Positions 39,198-48,768 of a DNA stretch of 64,000 nt are shown here, piece after piece. The stretch is from Agrobacterium sp. AGB01 (GTDB lineage: Bacteria; Pseudomonadota; Alphaproteobacteria; Rhizobiales; Rhizobiaceae). The notes under the pieces were generated by a model. The model ran no database searches and was not told the DNA's origin. It worked only from the letters and a program-made list of their open reading frames with translations. A program made the position numbers and the translations under genes. Each line of letters starts with the position of its first letter. Position 1 is the stretch's first letter. The stretch is from NCBI RefSeq assembly GCF_014851585.1, contig NZ_JACVAB010000001.1, positions 1 to 64,000 on the forward strand, given 5' to 3'.

Positions 39198-40232
39198 GTG
39201 GGTGGAGACCAGTTTCCACACCTCACGCTCGCGCCATGCTACCGGGCTCAGGCCGGTTATGCGGCGAAATTCGCGATTGAAGTTGGATTTAGTCTGGAAA
39301 CCGGCATCCAGCATGATCGAGGTCACCGATTGTTCGGTTTCTTCCAGAAGGCGACAGGCTTCCCGGATACGCAACTGATTGACGTATTGCGATACGTTCA
39401 TATTGGCAGACCGATTTATGGCATTGGAAATCTGACGGCTGGGTAGGCCAAGTCGGCGAGACAGCCGTGTAAGATTGAGATTCTCATCGCGGTACAGCCG
39501 GTCTTTTTGCATAATATGCTCCAGCCGCTCCATCACTTCACGGTCTTCAGTCGAAGGTGGGATAGGCGTGTCGCTGGGCTCTTCTGTGCCAGCCTCTGGC
39601 TCGACCTTGCTGCCTTCTGCAACCGACGCCGTCAGACCGATCAGGAAAAGGCCCAGAAGATTGGCATTGCTGACGATAGCGGCGACATTGGCACCGCGTG
39701 TCCATTCGAAGTCCAGCAGCACCAGAAAGTCAAAGCAGGCAGACAGGCACAGCGCGCCCGCGGCGATGTAAAGTGCGCGGTGGGCAGGCACTACACTCGC
39801 AAAACGGGCCTCGTCCAACCCGTCAGGACCTGAACGACCCAGCGCAATAATGGCAACCGCATAACCGACGAACAGACTGATCAGAGCAAAGTCGATCGCC
39901 AGCGGATAGACCAGCATCAGCAACAGAATGATCAGCGGCGAAACGACAATCCCGGTCAGGGTAAAGTTGCGGGTGGCAGGTTGGTCATTCATCAGGCTGC
40001 GGAAGCTGGCATAAACAAGGGGCGGCAGGCATCCGGCAATAATAGGCAAAACATAACGCACGTCCTCGATGCCATAACCCCAGCGCACTCCGACTGAAAT
40101 CGATTGCAGCACACAAAGGCCGATCAGCGCCAGAAATGGTCGGTTCGCTTTTTTTTCACGGGCCCTGAACAATGTGATCAGGGTGAGACCAAGCAACAGG
40201 GCAACGACAAAGGGCAAGGGAATAAACAGCAC
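39177..40232 (-). CDS. Membrane-anchored AraC-family regulator
   Basis: This 351-residue protein has about seven transmembrane helices in its first 215 residues, a Pro/Glu-rich linker, and a C-terminal AraC DNA-binding domain (LSRRLGLPSRQISNAINRS and IMLDAGFQTKSNFNREFRR). Such 7TM-AraC proteins sense signals in the membrane and act on DNA nearby. The start is GTG at 40232 with AAGG upstream. It is divergent from a secreted hydrolase gene that it may control. Confidence 0.9.
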   Translation of the reverse strand: MLFIPLPFVVALLLGLTLITLFRAREKKANRPFLALIGLCVLQSISVGVRWGYGIEDVRYVLPIIAGCLPPLVYASFRSLMNDQPATRNFTLTGIVVSPLIILLLMLVYPLAIDFALISLFVGYAVAIIALGRSGPDGLDEARFASVVPAHRALYIAAGALCLSACFDFLVLLDFEWTRGANVAAIVSNANLLGLFLIGLTASVAEGSKVEPEAGTEEPSDTPIPPSTEDREVMERLEHIMQKDRLYRDENLNLTRLSRRLGLPSRQISNAINRSANMNVSQYVNQLRIREACRLLEETEQSVTSIMLDAGFQTKSNFNREFRRITGLSPVAWREREVWKLVSTHKNGHPD

Positions 40233-40416
40233 GTTAAGGGCCTTGACGAACGAAGTTTATGCGCGAAGCGCAGCAGACAAGCCGATTGCTCCGGTTTCTA
40301 TTCAATGAAATGGACCAGATCGCGTTCCGGTACGACCTTGATCCTGATTGAGGACGCTAAATACCTGATTTTTGCCAGCATGGGCCATCGTTCATCCAAC
40401 TCAACGAGGTTTTTTC

Positions 40417-41490
40417 ATGCGCTTTCAAATTTCCATCGCTGCCCTTTTTATGGCCTGCACGGCTGGCTCGGTTGCCTTTTCAGCAGAGCAGGTCGGTGTG
40501 CGCAACATCAATGTTTTTTCCCCACAGCGTAACAGCAATCTCGAGGTGACGGTGTGGTACCCGTCAGCGGCGGATGGCGAAAAAACACTGGTTAGCGATA
40601 ACCAGATTTTTGAAGGTTCTCAGGCTTTCAAGAATGCCACCATCAAAACGGGCCAGTTTCCGCTCGTCCTTTTGTCTCATGGCTCAGGTTCGAGGGTTGA
40701 AGGCATGGCATGGATTGCGGTGAAACTGGCTGAGGCCGGTTTTCTCGTGGCTGGTACCAACCATCCCGGTACAACAAGCGGTTATTCTACACCACAGGAC
40801 ACGCCAAAAATCTGGGAGCGTACGGAAGACCTATCAAACCTTGTCACCAGCCTGACCACTGACAAGGCCTGGGTGTCTTCCATCAGCCAGACCAACATCG
40901 GTGTTTTGGGCTTTTCGTTGGGTGGTGCGGCGGCCATGGAAATTTCCGGTCTGCGTGCTGACCTTGATTCCTTCATCCGTTATTGTGAAAACCATTCAGA
41001 CATGATGGATTGCCGCTGGTTTGCCGGTGGGCGCGGTTACGTGAATGATGAAGCGGTATCCGTGCCGAAGCTTGATTTGCGCACCGTCGACAGGGAACGG
41101 TTTGAGCAATGCAACAGGGACCCGCGCATAAAGGCTGCGGTTCTTGTTGATCCCGCTCTGGCAACGGTCATCCAATCCGAAAGCATCAAGGACGTGACGA
41201 TCCCACTGACCTTCATCAATCTCGGCGATGAGGGCAAGGTTCCGGTTGCCGTCAAAGCGGATGAGTTGTCACATCAGATCTCGTCGGCAGATTATGTTCG
41301 GCTCGGCGGTGCCGACCATTTCAGCTTTCTGCCGGTTTGCAAAAAGGACGCCAATGCTTTTCTTGAATCCATTGGTGAGTTGGACCCCATTTGCAGCGAT
41401 GCCGGTCTGCGGGACCGTGCTGAAATTCATCAGGAACTGATTAAAACCATTGTCGATACCTTCACCCGCACCCTGAAAAATGGCCATTGA
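40417..41490 (+). CDS. Secreted alpha/beta hydrolase (predicted dienelactone hydrolase group)
   Basis: This 357-residue protein has a signal peptide (MRFQISIAALFMACTAGSVAF, cut near residue 22, given here in overlapping form) and so is periplasmic or secreted. The fold is alpha/beta hydrolase with LLSHGSGSR, nucleophile GFSLGG (S167) and a late His in GGADHFSF. It contains several Cys (for example YCENH, DCRWF, QCNRD) likely to form disulphides. ATG at 40417 follows GAGG. It is divergent from a membrane AraC regulator. Probable carboxylester hydrolase; substrate unknown. Confidence 0.85.
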   Translation: MRFQISIAALFMACTAGSVAFSAEQVGVRNINVFSPQRNSNLEVTVWYPSAADGEKTLVSDNQIFEGSQAFKNATIKTGQFPLVLLSHGSGSRVEGMAWIAVKLAEAGFLVAGTNHPGTTSGYSTPQDTPKIWERTEDLSNLVTSLTTDKAWVSSISQTNIGVLGFSLGGAAAMEISGLRADLDSFIRYCENHSDMMDCRWFAGGRGYVNDEAVSVPKLDLRTVDRERFEQCNRDPRIKAAVLVDPALATVIQSESIKDVTIPLTFINLGDEGKVPVAVKADELSHQISSADYVRLGGADHFSFLPVCKKDANAFLESIGELDPICSDAGLRDRAEIHQELIKTIVDTFTRTLKNGH

Positions 41491-41507
41491 ACCAAATGCC
41501 AGTAGAA

Positions 41508-41535
41508 CAAAACGCCGGGAAAACCCGGCGTTTTG
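41508..41535. terminator. Bidirectional terminator
   Basis: A perfect 12-bp stem (CAAAACGCCGGG/CCCGGCGTTTTG) with a 4-nt loop and T-runs on both strands lies between the convergent hydrolase and GNAT genes. Confidence 0.9.
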
Positions 41536-42054
41536 TCATTCGATGCGTTTGTAAAAGATCGTCGTGCTGCAATACCGGCCATCGGGGAACAGAGCGTAAT
41601 CGGGGATAACGCCCACCCGTTGCCAGCCGAACCGTGGATAGATTGCTTCAGCATCGCTGCCGGTTGCAGTATCAAGAACGAGAAGCGTGCGCCCGCGTTT
41701 GGCAGCTTCTGCTTCCACCGAATCCATCAGCAGACGAGAAAGTCCTTGTCCGCGTTGCGAACGATGAATGAGCAGCTTCATCAGGTCACCACGATGCGGC
41801 TGGTTCGGTTTGGATGCCAGACCGATCTGCACGGTTCCGACAACAACGCCGTCAACCTCCGCGACGACATGGATGATGTCACCGGTATCGATGCCGTTAG
41901 CCACATTCCGCCAGAAGTCTGCCCCGTCTTGCGGAGTGAAGGGCAGCATGAAACCAACCGACGCCCCGTCATTGACGCAATCCGACAAAACCTCGCACAG
42001 GTCAGGCAGGGCGTTTAATGTATCTGCTGCGTCTAGAATTCGGATCGTTGCCAT
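41536..42054 (-). CDS. GNAT-family N-acetyltransferase
   Basis: This 172-residue acetyltransferase has the acetyl-CoA motif in LMKLLIHRSQRGQGLSRLL (Q/R-x-x-G-x-G) and a C-terminal YPRFGWQRVGVIPDYAL typical of small-molecule or antibiotic-type acetyltransferases. It lies 71 bases downstream of the XRE-cupin regulator on the same strand and is probably co-transcribed with it. Terminated by the hairpin that abuts its stop codon. Confidence 0.9.
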   Translation of the reverse strand: MATIRILDAADTLNALPDLCEVLSDCVNDGASVGFMLPFTPQDGADFWRNVANGIDTGDIIHVVAEVDGVVVGTVQIGLASKPNQPHRGDLMKLLIHRSQRGQGLSRLLMDSVEAEAAKRGRTLLVLDTATGSDAEAIYPRFGWQRVGVIPDYALFPDGRYCSTTIFYKRIE

Positions 42055-42125
42055 AGGTACCTGCGGTAGACTTAAATCGATGAGGGACTGTCGTTGAGAA
42101 ATTTGAGATGTGTTTTATCCGCGTG

Positions 42126-42701
42126 TCAGCGAGTTCGCCGGTCCAAAACGACGCAGTAGTGGGCGGGCTGCTCACCCGGATTGTGAAAAACGTGGCCTTC
42201 GCCAACCGGCATGAACAGGCAATCGCCCGGCGAAAGGAGATAGACATCCTGTTGTGTCGTCATTTCCAGCGTGCCTTGCAGCAGCCAGACATGTTGGGTC
42301 ATGCCATGCGAAGCAGAGTGCGGTGGAAAACTGACTTTCGCGCCAGCTGGAAACTCCACCTCAACAATATCGACATCCGAGCCGACGCGCGGCGGTGAAA
42401 TTGCGCGGCGTACATATCCGGTTTCCGGATCCTGCCAGATTTTCTGTTCTGCCTTGCGGACGATTGGAGTGACTGTCTCGTCTTCAGCAAAAAAGCCTGA
42501 CAGCGAAAGGCCAAGTGCGGCGCAAATCCGGGCTAGGAGCGAGGCGGTTGGGCTCGCCTCGCCGCGTTCGATACGCGAGATCATCGCCCGGCTGACGCCC
42601 GAAGCAATACTGAGCTGGTCGAGCGTCATATCGTTTTCAGCACGCAACGTGCGGACCCGCGCGCCAATCGATTTTTCGAGAATGTCGTTTTCCATGTCCA
42701 T
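42126..42701 (-). CDS. XRE-family regulator with cupin domain
   Basis: This 191-residue regulator has an N-terminal XRE helix-turn-helix (LRAENDMTLDQLSIASGVSR and ISRIERGEASPTAS) and a C-terminal cupin (about residues 110-185; HVWLLQGTLEM, LSPGDCLFMPVG, HVFHNPGEQPAHY). Members of this type often control the neighbouring enzyme gene, here the GNAT acetyltransferase. ATG at 42701 or 42695. Two TATAAT-type boxes stand upstream (42720-42752), forming TATAAT, 13 bases, ATTATA, a possible promoter/operator. Confidence 0.92.
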   Translation of the reverse strand: MDMENDILEKSIGARVRTLRAENDMTLDQLSIASGVSRAMISRIERGEASPTASLLARICAALGLSLSGFFAEDETVTPIVRKAEQKIWQDPETGYVRRAISPPRVGSDVDIVEVEFPAGAKVSFPPHSASHGMTQHVWLLQGTLEMTTQQDVYLLSPGDCLFMPVGEGHVFHNPGEQPAHYCVVLDRRTR

Positions 42702-42806
42702 GATCAGAGATTTGCATTCTCTTATAATGGAGTCAACGGGTATTATAGTGGAATATTCGAAAAGTAACCAACCTGCGTGAAAGCAGGTTCGTCGTCCTTG
42801 ATAGTC

Positions 42807-43208
42807 TTATGCGCCAACCTGAGCGATCCAGTCACTCAGATTATAGTAGTTTGTTACCCGGCTAACTTTACCGTCCTTTAATTCGAAGAAGGCCCCCGCG
42901 GGAAGCACGTATTTCTGTCCATTGGCCTCTGGAAGACCTTCATCGGTCACCAGATATTCACCGTTGACGACAAATTCTGCAGACGCGCGCTTGCCGTCTG
43001 CGCTGGCCATAATCACCATGTCGGTCAGGGTTTCCTTGTAGCAACGGTTCATGTGATCCATGAACTTCGCAAATACCGCCTTGCCGGTCTGGCGCTCACC
43101 CTGATTGATGTCGTGAACGACGTTTTCGTCGAGCAGGGCCAGGAAAGCATCCATGTCCTGACGGTTGAAAGCATCGTAATAGGCGTGGATGGTGGCGGCT
43201 GCTGTCAT
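42807..43208 (-). CDS. NTF2/SnoaL-like protein (ketosteroid isomerase fold)
   Basis: This 133-residue cone-fold protein matches the SnoaL/NTF2-like group: IHAYYDAFNRQDMDAFLALL at the start, DENVVHDINQG, and a C-terminal strand AFFELKDGKVSRVTNYYNL. Members are isomerases, hydrolases or binding proteins; no catalytic assignment is possible here. ATG at 43208 is favoured over 43220 because GGAG is six bases upstream. It is divergent from the GNAT-nitrilase pair. Confidence 0.85.
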   Translation of the reverse strand: MTAAATIHAYYDAFNRQDMDAFLALLDENVVHDINQGERQTGKAVFAKFMDHMNRCYKETLTDMVIMASADGKRASAEFVVNGEYLVTDEGLPEANGQKYVLPAGAFFELKDGKVSRVTNYYNLSDWIAQVGA

Positions 43209-43316
43209 CTTTATCTCCATGGGTCTGCAACAGAACTTGGCTCACTTTGGTCGTCACGATATAACCGGGCACAACCAAGGTGAAAATGCTGTATATCGGA
43301 AAGTATCTTAACTGAC

Positions 43317-43916
43317 ATGAAAGCACTCGAAATCAAATCCGTATCCGGTGCCGATATTGCACCCTATTTTGATGACCTCGCCCGTTTGCGTATCGGTGTT
43401 TTCCGGGAATTCCCCTATCTGTATGACGGCACGATTGAACATGAGCGGGAATATCTGGCCACCTATGCCAATTCGCAAGGTGCCGTTGTGGTGCTGGCGC
43501 TGAATGACGGCAAAGTCGTTGGTATGTCGACGGGAATTCCAATGGCGTCAGAAACCGATGAGGTGAAAAAGCCTTTCATCGCAGCCGGTTATAATCCTGA
43601 TCGGATCTTCTATTTCGGCGAGAGCGTGCTTCTGCCGCAATATCGCGGGCAGGGCGCTGGTGTTCGGTTTTTTGAAGAACGAGAGGCGCAGGCAAAACGG
43701 CTTGGCGGTTTTGACTATTGCACCTTCTGTGCGGTGGAGCGTCCGCTGGATCATCCAAGACGGCCCGCAGACTACAAACCACTCAACAGTTTCTGGGAAA
43801 ATCGCGGTTACGTCCACAAGCCGGAACTGAGCACCACATTCACCTGGCAGGATCTAGATGAAACGTCAAAAAGCCCGAAAACCCTTTCCTTCTGGATGCG
43901 AAAGATCGAGGTGTAA
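43317..43916 (+). CDS. GNAT-family acetyltransferase paired with a nitrilase
   Basis: This 199-residue acetyltransferase has the acetyl-CoA loop in ESVLLPQYRGQGAGVRFFEE and a long C-terminal part with ERPLDHPRRPADYKPL. It is followed after three bases by a carbon-nitrogen hydrolase, an arrangement also found as fused two-domain proteins in other bacteria, so the two probably work on the same small molecule. The substrate is not known. Confidence 0.88.
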   Translation: MKALEIKSVSGADIAPYFDDLARLRIGVFREFPYLYDGTIEHEREYLATYANSQGAVVVLALNDGKVVGMSTGIPMASETDEVKKPFIAAGYNPDRIFYFGESVLLPQYRGQGAGVRFFEEREAQAKRLGGFDYCTFCAVERPLDHPRRPADYKPLNSFWENRGYVHKPELSTTFTWQDLDETSKSPKTLSFWMRKIEV

Positions 43917-43919
43917 TTC

Positions 43920-44789
43920 ATGACAAGACTTGCCGCTTGCCAATACGCCATTGAACTCATCGACAGCTGGGAAGATTACGTTGCGCATTTAAGCGCTCTG
44001 GTACGGCAGGCGGCAGAGGACGGTGCCGAGCTTGCGCTTTTGCCGGAATATTCTGCGCTGACGCTGACCGGCCTGCTGCCAGCTGATGTCCGCTCCGATC
44101 TGCACAAGTCCATCGATGCCCTGCAGCCCCTGCTGCCGGCTTGGCTGGAACTGTGTGAAGAACTGGCGCGTAGCCATGGTATCGTGTTCCAGCCAGGTAG
44201 CGCGCCGGTCAAGGAGTTAGATGGCAAATATCGCAACCGTGCCTGGCTGTTTGGACCGGACGGGTTGATCGGGTATCAGGACAAGCAGATCATGACCCGG
44301 TTTGAGCGGGAAAAATGGAACATTGCCGCCGGTGTCGAGGGATTAAAAGCCTTTGACACGCCGGTTGGCAAACTCGGCATCCTGATTTGTTACGATAACG
44401 AATTCCCGATGCTTGGCCGCAAGCTGGCGGAACTGGGTGTAGAGTTGGTTCTGGCACCCAGCTGCACTGACACGCTGGCCGGTGCATTCCGGGTGCGCAT
44501 CGGCGCGCAGGCCCGCGCGCTGGAAAATCAGTATGCCGTACTGTCCTCCCCAACAGCGGGTGAAGCACCTTGGTCACCAGCGGTTGATGAAAATCGTGGC
44601 CGCGCAGCTCTCTACGTTCCCTCTGACTACGGCATGCCGCCTTCGGGCATTGTGGCAGAAAGCGAAAGCGACAATGTGGTCGATAGCCATTGGCTGATCA
44701 CTGACATCGATCTCGGCGCCGTCGCAAAACTGCGAACCGAGGGGCAGGTGGCCACCCGCCGTGACTGGCCGGAGCAATTTGACGTATGA
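43920..44789 (+). CDS. Carbon-nitrogen hydrolase (nitrilase superfamily)
   Basis: This 289-residue enzyme has the Glu-Lys-Cys triad: E43 (LLPEYSAL), K122 (YQDKQIM) and C157 ([10 protein letters not shown]). Family members hydrolyse amides, nitriles or carbamoyl groups. The CYDNEFP version is typical of amidase-like branches rather than true nitrilases. GAGG precedes the ATG. It is coupled to the upstream GNAT gene by a 3-base gap. lepA follows after 73 bases. Confidence 0.9.
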   Translation: MTRLAACQYAIELIDSWEDYVAHLSALVRQAAEDGAELALLPEYSALTLTGLLPADVRSDLHKSIDALQPLLPAWLELCEELARSHGIVFQPGSAPVKELDGKYRNRAWLFGPDGLIGYQDKQIMTRFEREKWNIAAGVEGLKAFDTPVGKLGILICYDNEFPMLGRKLAELGVELVLAPSCTDTLAGAFRVRIGAQARALENQYAVLSSPTAGEAPWSPAVDENRGRAALYVPSDYGMPPSGIVAESESDNVVDSHWLITDIDLGAVAKLRTEGQVATRRDWPEQFDV

Positions 44790-44862
44790 AAGGCCCATAT
44801 TTAGTGGCCTTTTAACGAATTCCCACTTTTCGACTATCGAAGCCCCTGCTATAGCCCGGGGC

Positions 44863-46689
44863 ATGAGCACAAATCCGAACCGCATCCCGCTTGACCATAT
44901 CCGCAACTTCTCGATCGTTGCCCATATCGACCATGGCAAATCGACATTGGCCGACCGGTTGATCCAGTCGACCGGTGGTCTTGCCGAACGCGATATGTCC
45001 GAGCAGGTTCTCGACAATATGGATATCGAGCGCGAACGCGGCATTACCATCAAGGCCCAGACCGTGCGTCTGCACTATAAGGCCAACGATGGTGAGACCT
45101 ATGTTCTCAATCTTATCGACACCCCCGGCCACGTCGACTTTGCCTATGAAGTGTCGCGCTCTCTGTCTGCTTGCGAAGGCTCGCTACTGGTGGTGGATGC
45201 GTCGCAGGGTGTAGAAGCCCAGACGCTGGCCAACGTCTATCAGGCGATCGATAACAACCACGAGCTCGTTACTGTTCTGAACAAGATCGATCTGCCCGCT
45301 GCCGAGCCGGATCGAATCAAGGAACAGATCGAGGAAGTCATTGGCATTGATGCCAGCCAAGCCGTTCTGATATCCGCCAAGACCGGCCTTGGTATTCCAG
45401 ACGTGCTGGAAGCCATCGTCCATCAGCTGCCTCCACCGAAGAGTGAGCTTGGTGAAAAGGGCCCGCTGAAGGCGCTTCTCGTCGATAGCTGGTACGACAC
45501 CTATCTCGGCGTCATGGTTCTGGTGCGCGTGCTTGATGGCGTTTTGACCAAGGGTCAAACCATCCGCATGATGGGCACGGATGCGAAATATCAAGTGGAG
45601 CGCGTCGGCGTCCTCACACCCAAGATGGTCGCTGTCGATAGCCTCGGCCCGGGCGAAATCGGTTTTATTACCGGCTCGATCAAGGAAGTGGCTGATACGC
45701 GCGTTGGCGATACCATCACGGAAGATAAGCGCCCGACCGAAAAGGCTCTTCCGGGCTTCAAGCCTGCTCAGCCGGTGGTTTTCTGCGGCCTGTTCCCGGT
45801 CGATGCAGCAGATTTTGAAGACCTGCGTGCCGCCATGGGCAAATTGCGCCTCAACGATGCGTCGTTCTCGTTTGAAATGGAATCGTCCGCCGCTCTCGGT
45901 TTCGGTTTCCGCTGCGGTTTCCTGGGTCTTCTGCACCTTGAAATTATTCAGGAGCGCCTCGAGCGTGAGTTCGATCTCGATTTGATCGCGACTGCCCCTT
46001 CGGTGGTCTATCAGTTGACGATGACCGACGGTTCCGAGCGTGAGCTGCACAACCCGGCTGATATGCCGGATGTAGTGAAGATTGCCGAAATTCGTGAACC
46101 ATGGATCAAGGCGACTATTCTGACGCCGGACGATTATCTTGGCGGCATTTTGAAGCTCTGTCAGGATCGCCGCGGTGTCCAGACCGAACTCACCTATGTC
46201 GGCAAGCGTGCGATGATCACATATGAGCTGCCGCTGAACGAAGTTGTGTTCGATTTCTACGACCGCTTGAAATCCATCTCCAAGGGATATGCGTCCTTCG
46301 ATTACCATCTGGATGGTTATCGTGAAGGCAACCTCGTCAAGATGTCGATCATGGTCAATGGCGAACCGGTGGATGCGCTTTCTATGCTGGTGCACCGTAC
46401 CGCTGCCGAAAAGCGCGGTCGCGACATGTGCGAAAAGCTGAAGGATCTTATCCCTCGCCACATGTTCAAGATTCCGATCCAGGCGGCCATCGGCGGAAAC
46501 GTCATCGCTCGTGAAACGATTTCAGCCATGCGCAAGGACGTGACAGCCAAGTGCTACGGTGGTGACGCCACCCGTAAGCGCAAACTTCTGGACAAACAGA
46601 AGGAAGGCAAAAAGCGCATGCGTCAGTTCGGCAAGGTCGATATTCCGCAGGAAGCGTTCATTGCTGCCCTGAAGATGAGCGACGACTAA
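44863..46689 (+). CDS. lepA: Elongation factor 4 (LepA) GTPase
   Basis: This 608-residue ribosomal GTPase has G-motifs [17 protein letters not shown] and NKIDLP, then domains II, III and V of EF-G and the LepA-specific C-terminal domain ([31 protein letters not shown]). It is linked to initiation or back-translocation under ionic stress. ATG at 44863 ([12 protein letters not shown]) is chosen by comparison with homologues; the frame is open further upstream. It ends in a strong terminator. Confidence 0.98.
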   Translation: MSTNPNRIPLDHIRNFSIVAHIDHGKSTLADRLIQSTGGLAERDMSEQVLDNMDIERERGITIKAQTVRLHYKANDGETYVLNLIDTPGHVDFAYEVSRSLSACEGSLLVVDASQGVEAQTLANVYQAIDNNHELVTVLNKIDLPAAEPDRIKEQIEEVIGIDASQAVLISAKTGLGIPDVLEAIVHQLPPPKSELGEKGPLKALLVDSWYDTYLGVMVLVRVLDGVLTKGQTIRMMGTDAKYQVERVGVLTPKMVAVDSLGPGEIGFITGSIKEVADTRVGDTITEDKRPTEKALPGFKPAQPVVFCGLFPVDAADFEDLRAAMGKLRLNDASFSFEMESSAALGFGFRCGFLGLLHLEIIQERLEREFDLDLIATAPSVVYQLTMTDGSERELHNPADMPDVVKIAEIREPWIKATILTPDDYLGGILKLCQDRRGVQTELTYVGKRAMITYELPLNEVVFDFYDRLKSISKGYASFDYHLDGYREGNLVKMSIMVNGEPVDALSMLVHRTAAEKRGRDMCEKLKDLIPRHMFKIPIQAAIGGNVIARETISAMRKDVTAKCYGGDATRKRKLLDKQKEGKKRMRQFGKVDIPQEAFIAALKMSDD

Positions 46690-46710
46690 GCGTTACACAT
46701 CAAAATCCAC

Positions 46711-46746
46711 AACAAAAAAGGGAGGCGAACGCCTCCCTTTTTTGTT
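46711..46746. terminator. Strong bidirectional terminator
   Basis: A perfect 16-bp stem (AACAAAAAAGGGAGGC/GCCTCCCTTTTTTGTT) with a 4-nt loop serves lepA and, from the other side, the 117-residue gene. Confidence 0.92.
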
Positions 46747-46824
46747 CCGAATAGACAGTCTGTAAAAAGAAAACTGCCCGCCTCGAAAGACGGACAGCTC
46801 TCGCTCCTCCCGGTAACCGTTAGG

Positions 46825-47178
46825 TTATGGGGTCGTCGATGTGCCACCACCCGTTGCTGGGGCAGCAGGCGCAGCATTGTTGGCTGGCGGCTCAGCTGGC
46901 GTCGTTGGTGCCATAGGCTGAACTGCGGGAGCCTGCTCCGTTGCGGCTGGCGGTGTGGTCGTTGACGATGTTGTTGTTGGGTCCGTTGTTGGACCACCCA
47001 TCTGCGACCAGATAAAGACACCCGCCAGAATGAGCACAATCAGAGCGCCGAACGGAACCCATGATGATGATGAGCGTGCTGGCGGTGCCAGATTTGGATC
47101 AATATGCGGTGGCACATTTGGATTCAAATCCGGCCGTGGGCGAAGTTCAGGATTTCTGTCATTTGGATCATACGTCAT
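46825..47178 (-). CDS. Small membrane protein with Pro/Thr/Ala-rich tail, unknown function
   Basis: This 117-residue protein has a Pro/Asn/Arg-rich N-terminus (MTYDPNDRNPELRPRPDL), one transmembrane helix at about residues 41-60, and a low-complexity Thr/Pro/Ala tail that would lie in the periplasm. AGGAGG precedes the ATG, a strong site. The architecture resembles small single-span envelope proteins; I do not recognise a family. It stands alone between lepA and the GH25 lysozyme gene. Confidence 0.75.
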   Translation of the reverse strand: MTYDPNDRNPELRPRPDLNPNVPPHIDPNLAPPARSSSSWVPFGALIVLILAGVFIWSQMGGPTTDPTTTSSTTTPPAATEQAPAVQPMAPTTPAEPPANNAAPAAPATGGGTSTTP

Positions 47179-47278
47179 GTTACTTCCTCCTTCTGGATCA
47201 AGAACGCGTGATCGGCAAAAGAGTTCCAGTTGCGGTCAACAAGAGTTAAAAACATGCGCGATGTTGGCCATAAATGAC

Positions 47279-47308
47279 AAAAGCGCCGGGGATATCCGCG
47301 GCGCTTTT
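47279..47308 (-). terminator. Terminator after the GH25 gene
   Basis: AAAAGCGCC and GGCGCTTTT form a perfect 9-bp stem around a 12-nt loop, 21 bases after the GH25 stop codon, with TTTTG on the minus strand. Confidence 0.75.
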
Positions 47309-47329
47309 AGGTCTATCTTAATGGTAACC

Positions 47330-48394
47330 CTAGCGGCTGGCGGTGCGAGCCGGACCGGATCTGGCGACCCAGCGATGCCAGTCTTCGATGCTGCCGTTGA
47401 ACACATTCAGATCAATCTTGCCCGACACGCCTTGTGACAGGCCCGAACCGGAATACTGCCAGAACACCCACTTGCGGCCCGGATAAACCTTGGAAGGATG
47501 CTGGGCAACGGCACGAAGCCAGAATGGATAGTTGAGGAATTCGCCGGACAGGTGATCCTTGTAGAAGTCAGGTGCGGTGTAGATAACCGGACGCTGGCCG
47601 TAATGGCGTTCCAGCATGTCCATAAACACCTGCATCTTTTCAAGCACCTTAGCGCGTGGAAGACGCATCTTGCAGCTGGACTCACCGTTGTATTCAACGT
47701 CGATCACTGGCGGCAGGGCATCCGGGTCCCGCGGCACGTTGCGAATGAACCATTCGGCCTGATGGCTGGCCGGGCGGCACCAGTAGAAGAAGTGGTAGGC
47801 ACCGCGACGGATACCGGCTTGCTTGGCAAGCTGCCAGTTGGTCTTGAACATCGGGTCGAGATGGTCGCCGCCATCGGTTGCTTTGATATAGGCAAAGTTT
47901 GCGCCCTGCGTGCGCAGCTTTTGCCAATCGATATTGGCCTGCCAGCGCGACACGTCGACTCCGTGCACGGCGTAATGATTAGGCGTAACCTTGCCGAAAT
48001 TGATCGGCTTAGCGTCACGGAACTGGCGGCTATAGATCCGGGAACGTACCTGTGGGCCTGCCATGATCGCCGGGCTTGCTGCCATCGCCATCGTGACCGG
48101 GCGCTGGTCGGGAACCGGCATGCCAACGTTTGGCGCGACAACGGAAAATGCCTGTGGTTCTTCCGGCACAGGACCGCCCCACGCCAGAAGCTCCTGATGT
48201 TCATTGGAGCCGGAGGCCTGTGCGGTGCCAACTGTCGCCGAAGGAATGGGGCCGGATGTCGGAGTTACAGAGCTGGTGACTTCTCTCGACGGAGAGGAAA
48301 CACCTGTCATGATGCTCTCTGGCCCAGAACTGGATGTACAGCCGGACAGTGTCAGGCAGGCGAGGAGCAATGCTGGCACAACAGATGAACGCAT
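47330..48394 (-). CDS. GH25 lysozyme-like lipoprotein
   Basis: This 354-residue protein starts with a lipoprotein signal (LTLSGC, lipidated C19), followed by a Ser/Pro/Thr-rich linker of about 120 residues and a glycoside hydrolase 25 domain (about 143-340). Catalytic acids are visible in VDVSRWQ (D147) and PPVIDVEYNG (D232, E234), and the late FWQYSGSG segment is present. GH25 enzymes cleave the MurNAc-GlcNAc bond of peptidoglycan. A lipid-anchored form suggests work on the host's own cell wall. No holin or phage gene is near. Confidence 0.92.
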   Translation of the reverse strand: MRSSVVPALLLACLTLSGCTSSSGPESIMTGVSSPSREVTSSVTPTSGPIPSATVGTAQASGSNEHQELLAWGGPVPEEPQAFSVVAPNVGMPVPDQRPVTMAMAASPAIMAGPQVRSRIYSRQFRDAKPINFGKVTPNHYAVHGVDVSRWQANIDWQKLRTQGANFAYIKATDGGDHLDPMFKTNWQLAKQAGIRRGAYHFFYWCRPASHQAEWFIRNVPRDPDALPPVIDVEYNGESSCKMRLPRAKVLEKMQVFMDMLERHYGQRPVIYTAPDFYKDHLSGEFLNYPFWLRAVAQHPSKVYPGRKWVFWQYSGSGLSQGVSGKIDLNVFNGSIEDWHRWVARSGPARTASR

Positions 48395-48768
48395 GGGAAT
48401 CCGTACTCAAAACAAAACAGAAAATACGAGAAAAGCCTCCTCGCTAACGTTCTGCTAGGATTAAAGAACAATTATCAAGAAAGATTAAATTGCGCCCCAC
48501 CAGAATGTGTTTATGGCCGTAAAACGGCTATTTTCGGAGGTTTCGGCGCCGCATTCAGCGGAAACCGAACCTGCCACCCATGATGATCTGTTAGGAAATG
48601 TGGCGAAACCACATGGTAAAAATCCATTCATTTTTAGAGACTTGAAATTCAGGCACGCGAAATGTGGCAGGATTGGTGAATGTGGGTGAACACCGTTAAG
48701 ACCTTATCAACCACACGCAAAGCTTGCTGAAAAAATGACAATTAGGCCGGAACCGGGGTATTTGAGCG
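48395..48768. other. Intergenic stretch with small hairpins, no gene seen
   Basis: No reading frame is convincing. Short hairpins are visible: GCCGT/ACGGC before TATTTT near 48515-48535, and ATGTGG/CCACAT near 48598-48615. An unrecognised small RNA or the long 5' leader of the GH25 gene could lie here, but nothing proves it. Confidence 0.3.

Noticed and set aside
45184-46461. Minus-strand open frame of 425 codons
   Set aside because: Shadow of lepA in the opposite strand; no ribosome site or known motif.
48507-48689. Plus-strand frame of 60 codons
   Set aside because: No ribosome site and no resemblance to a protein family.
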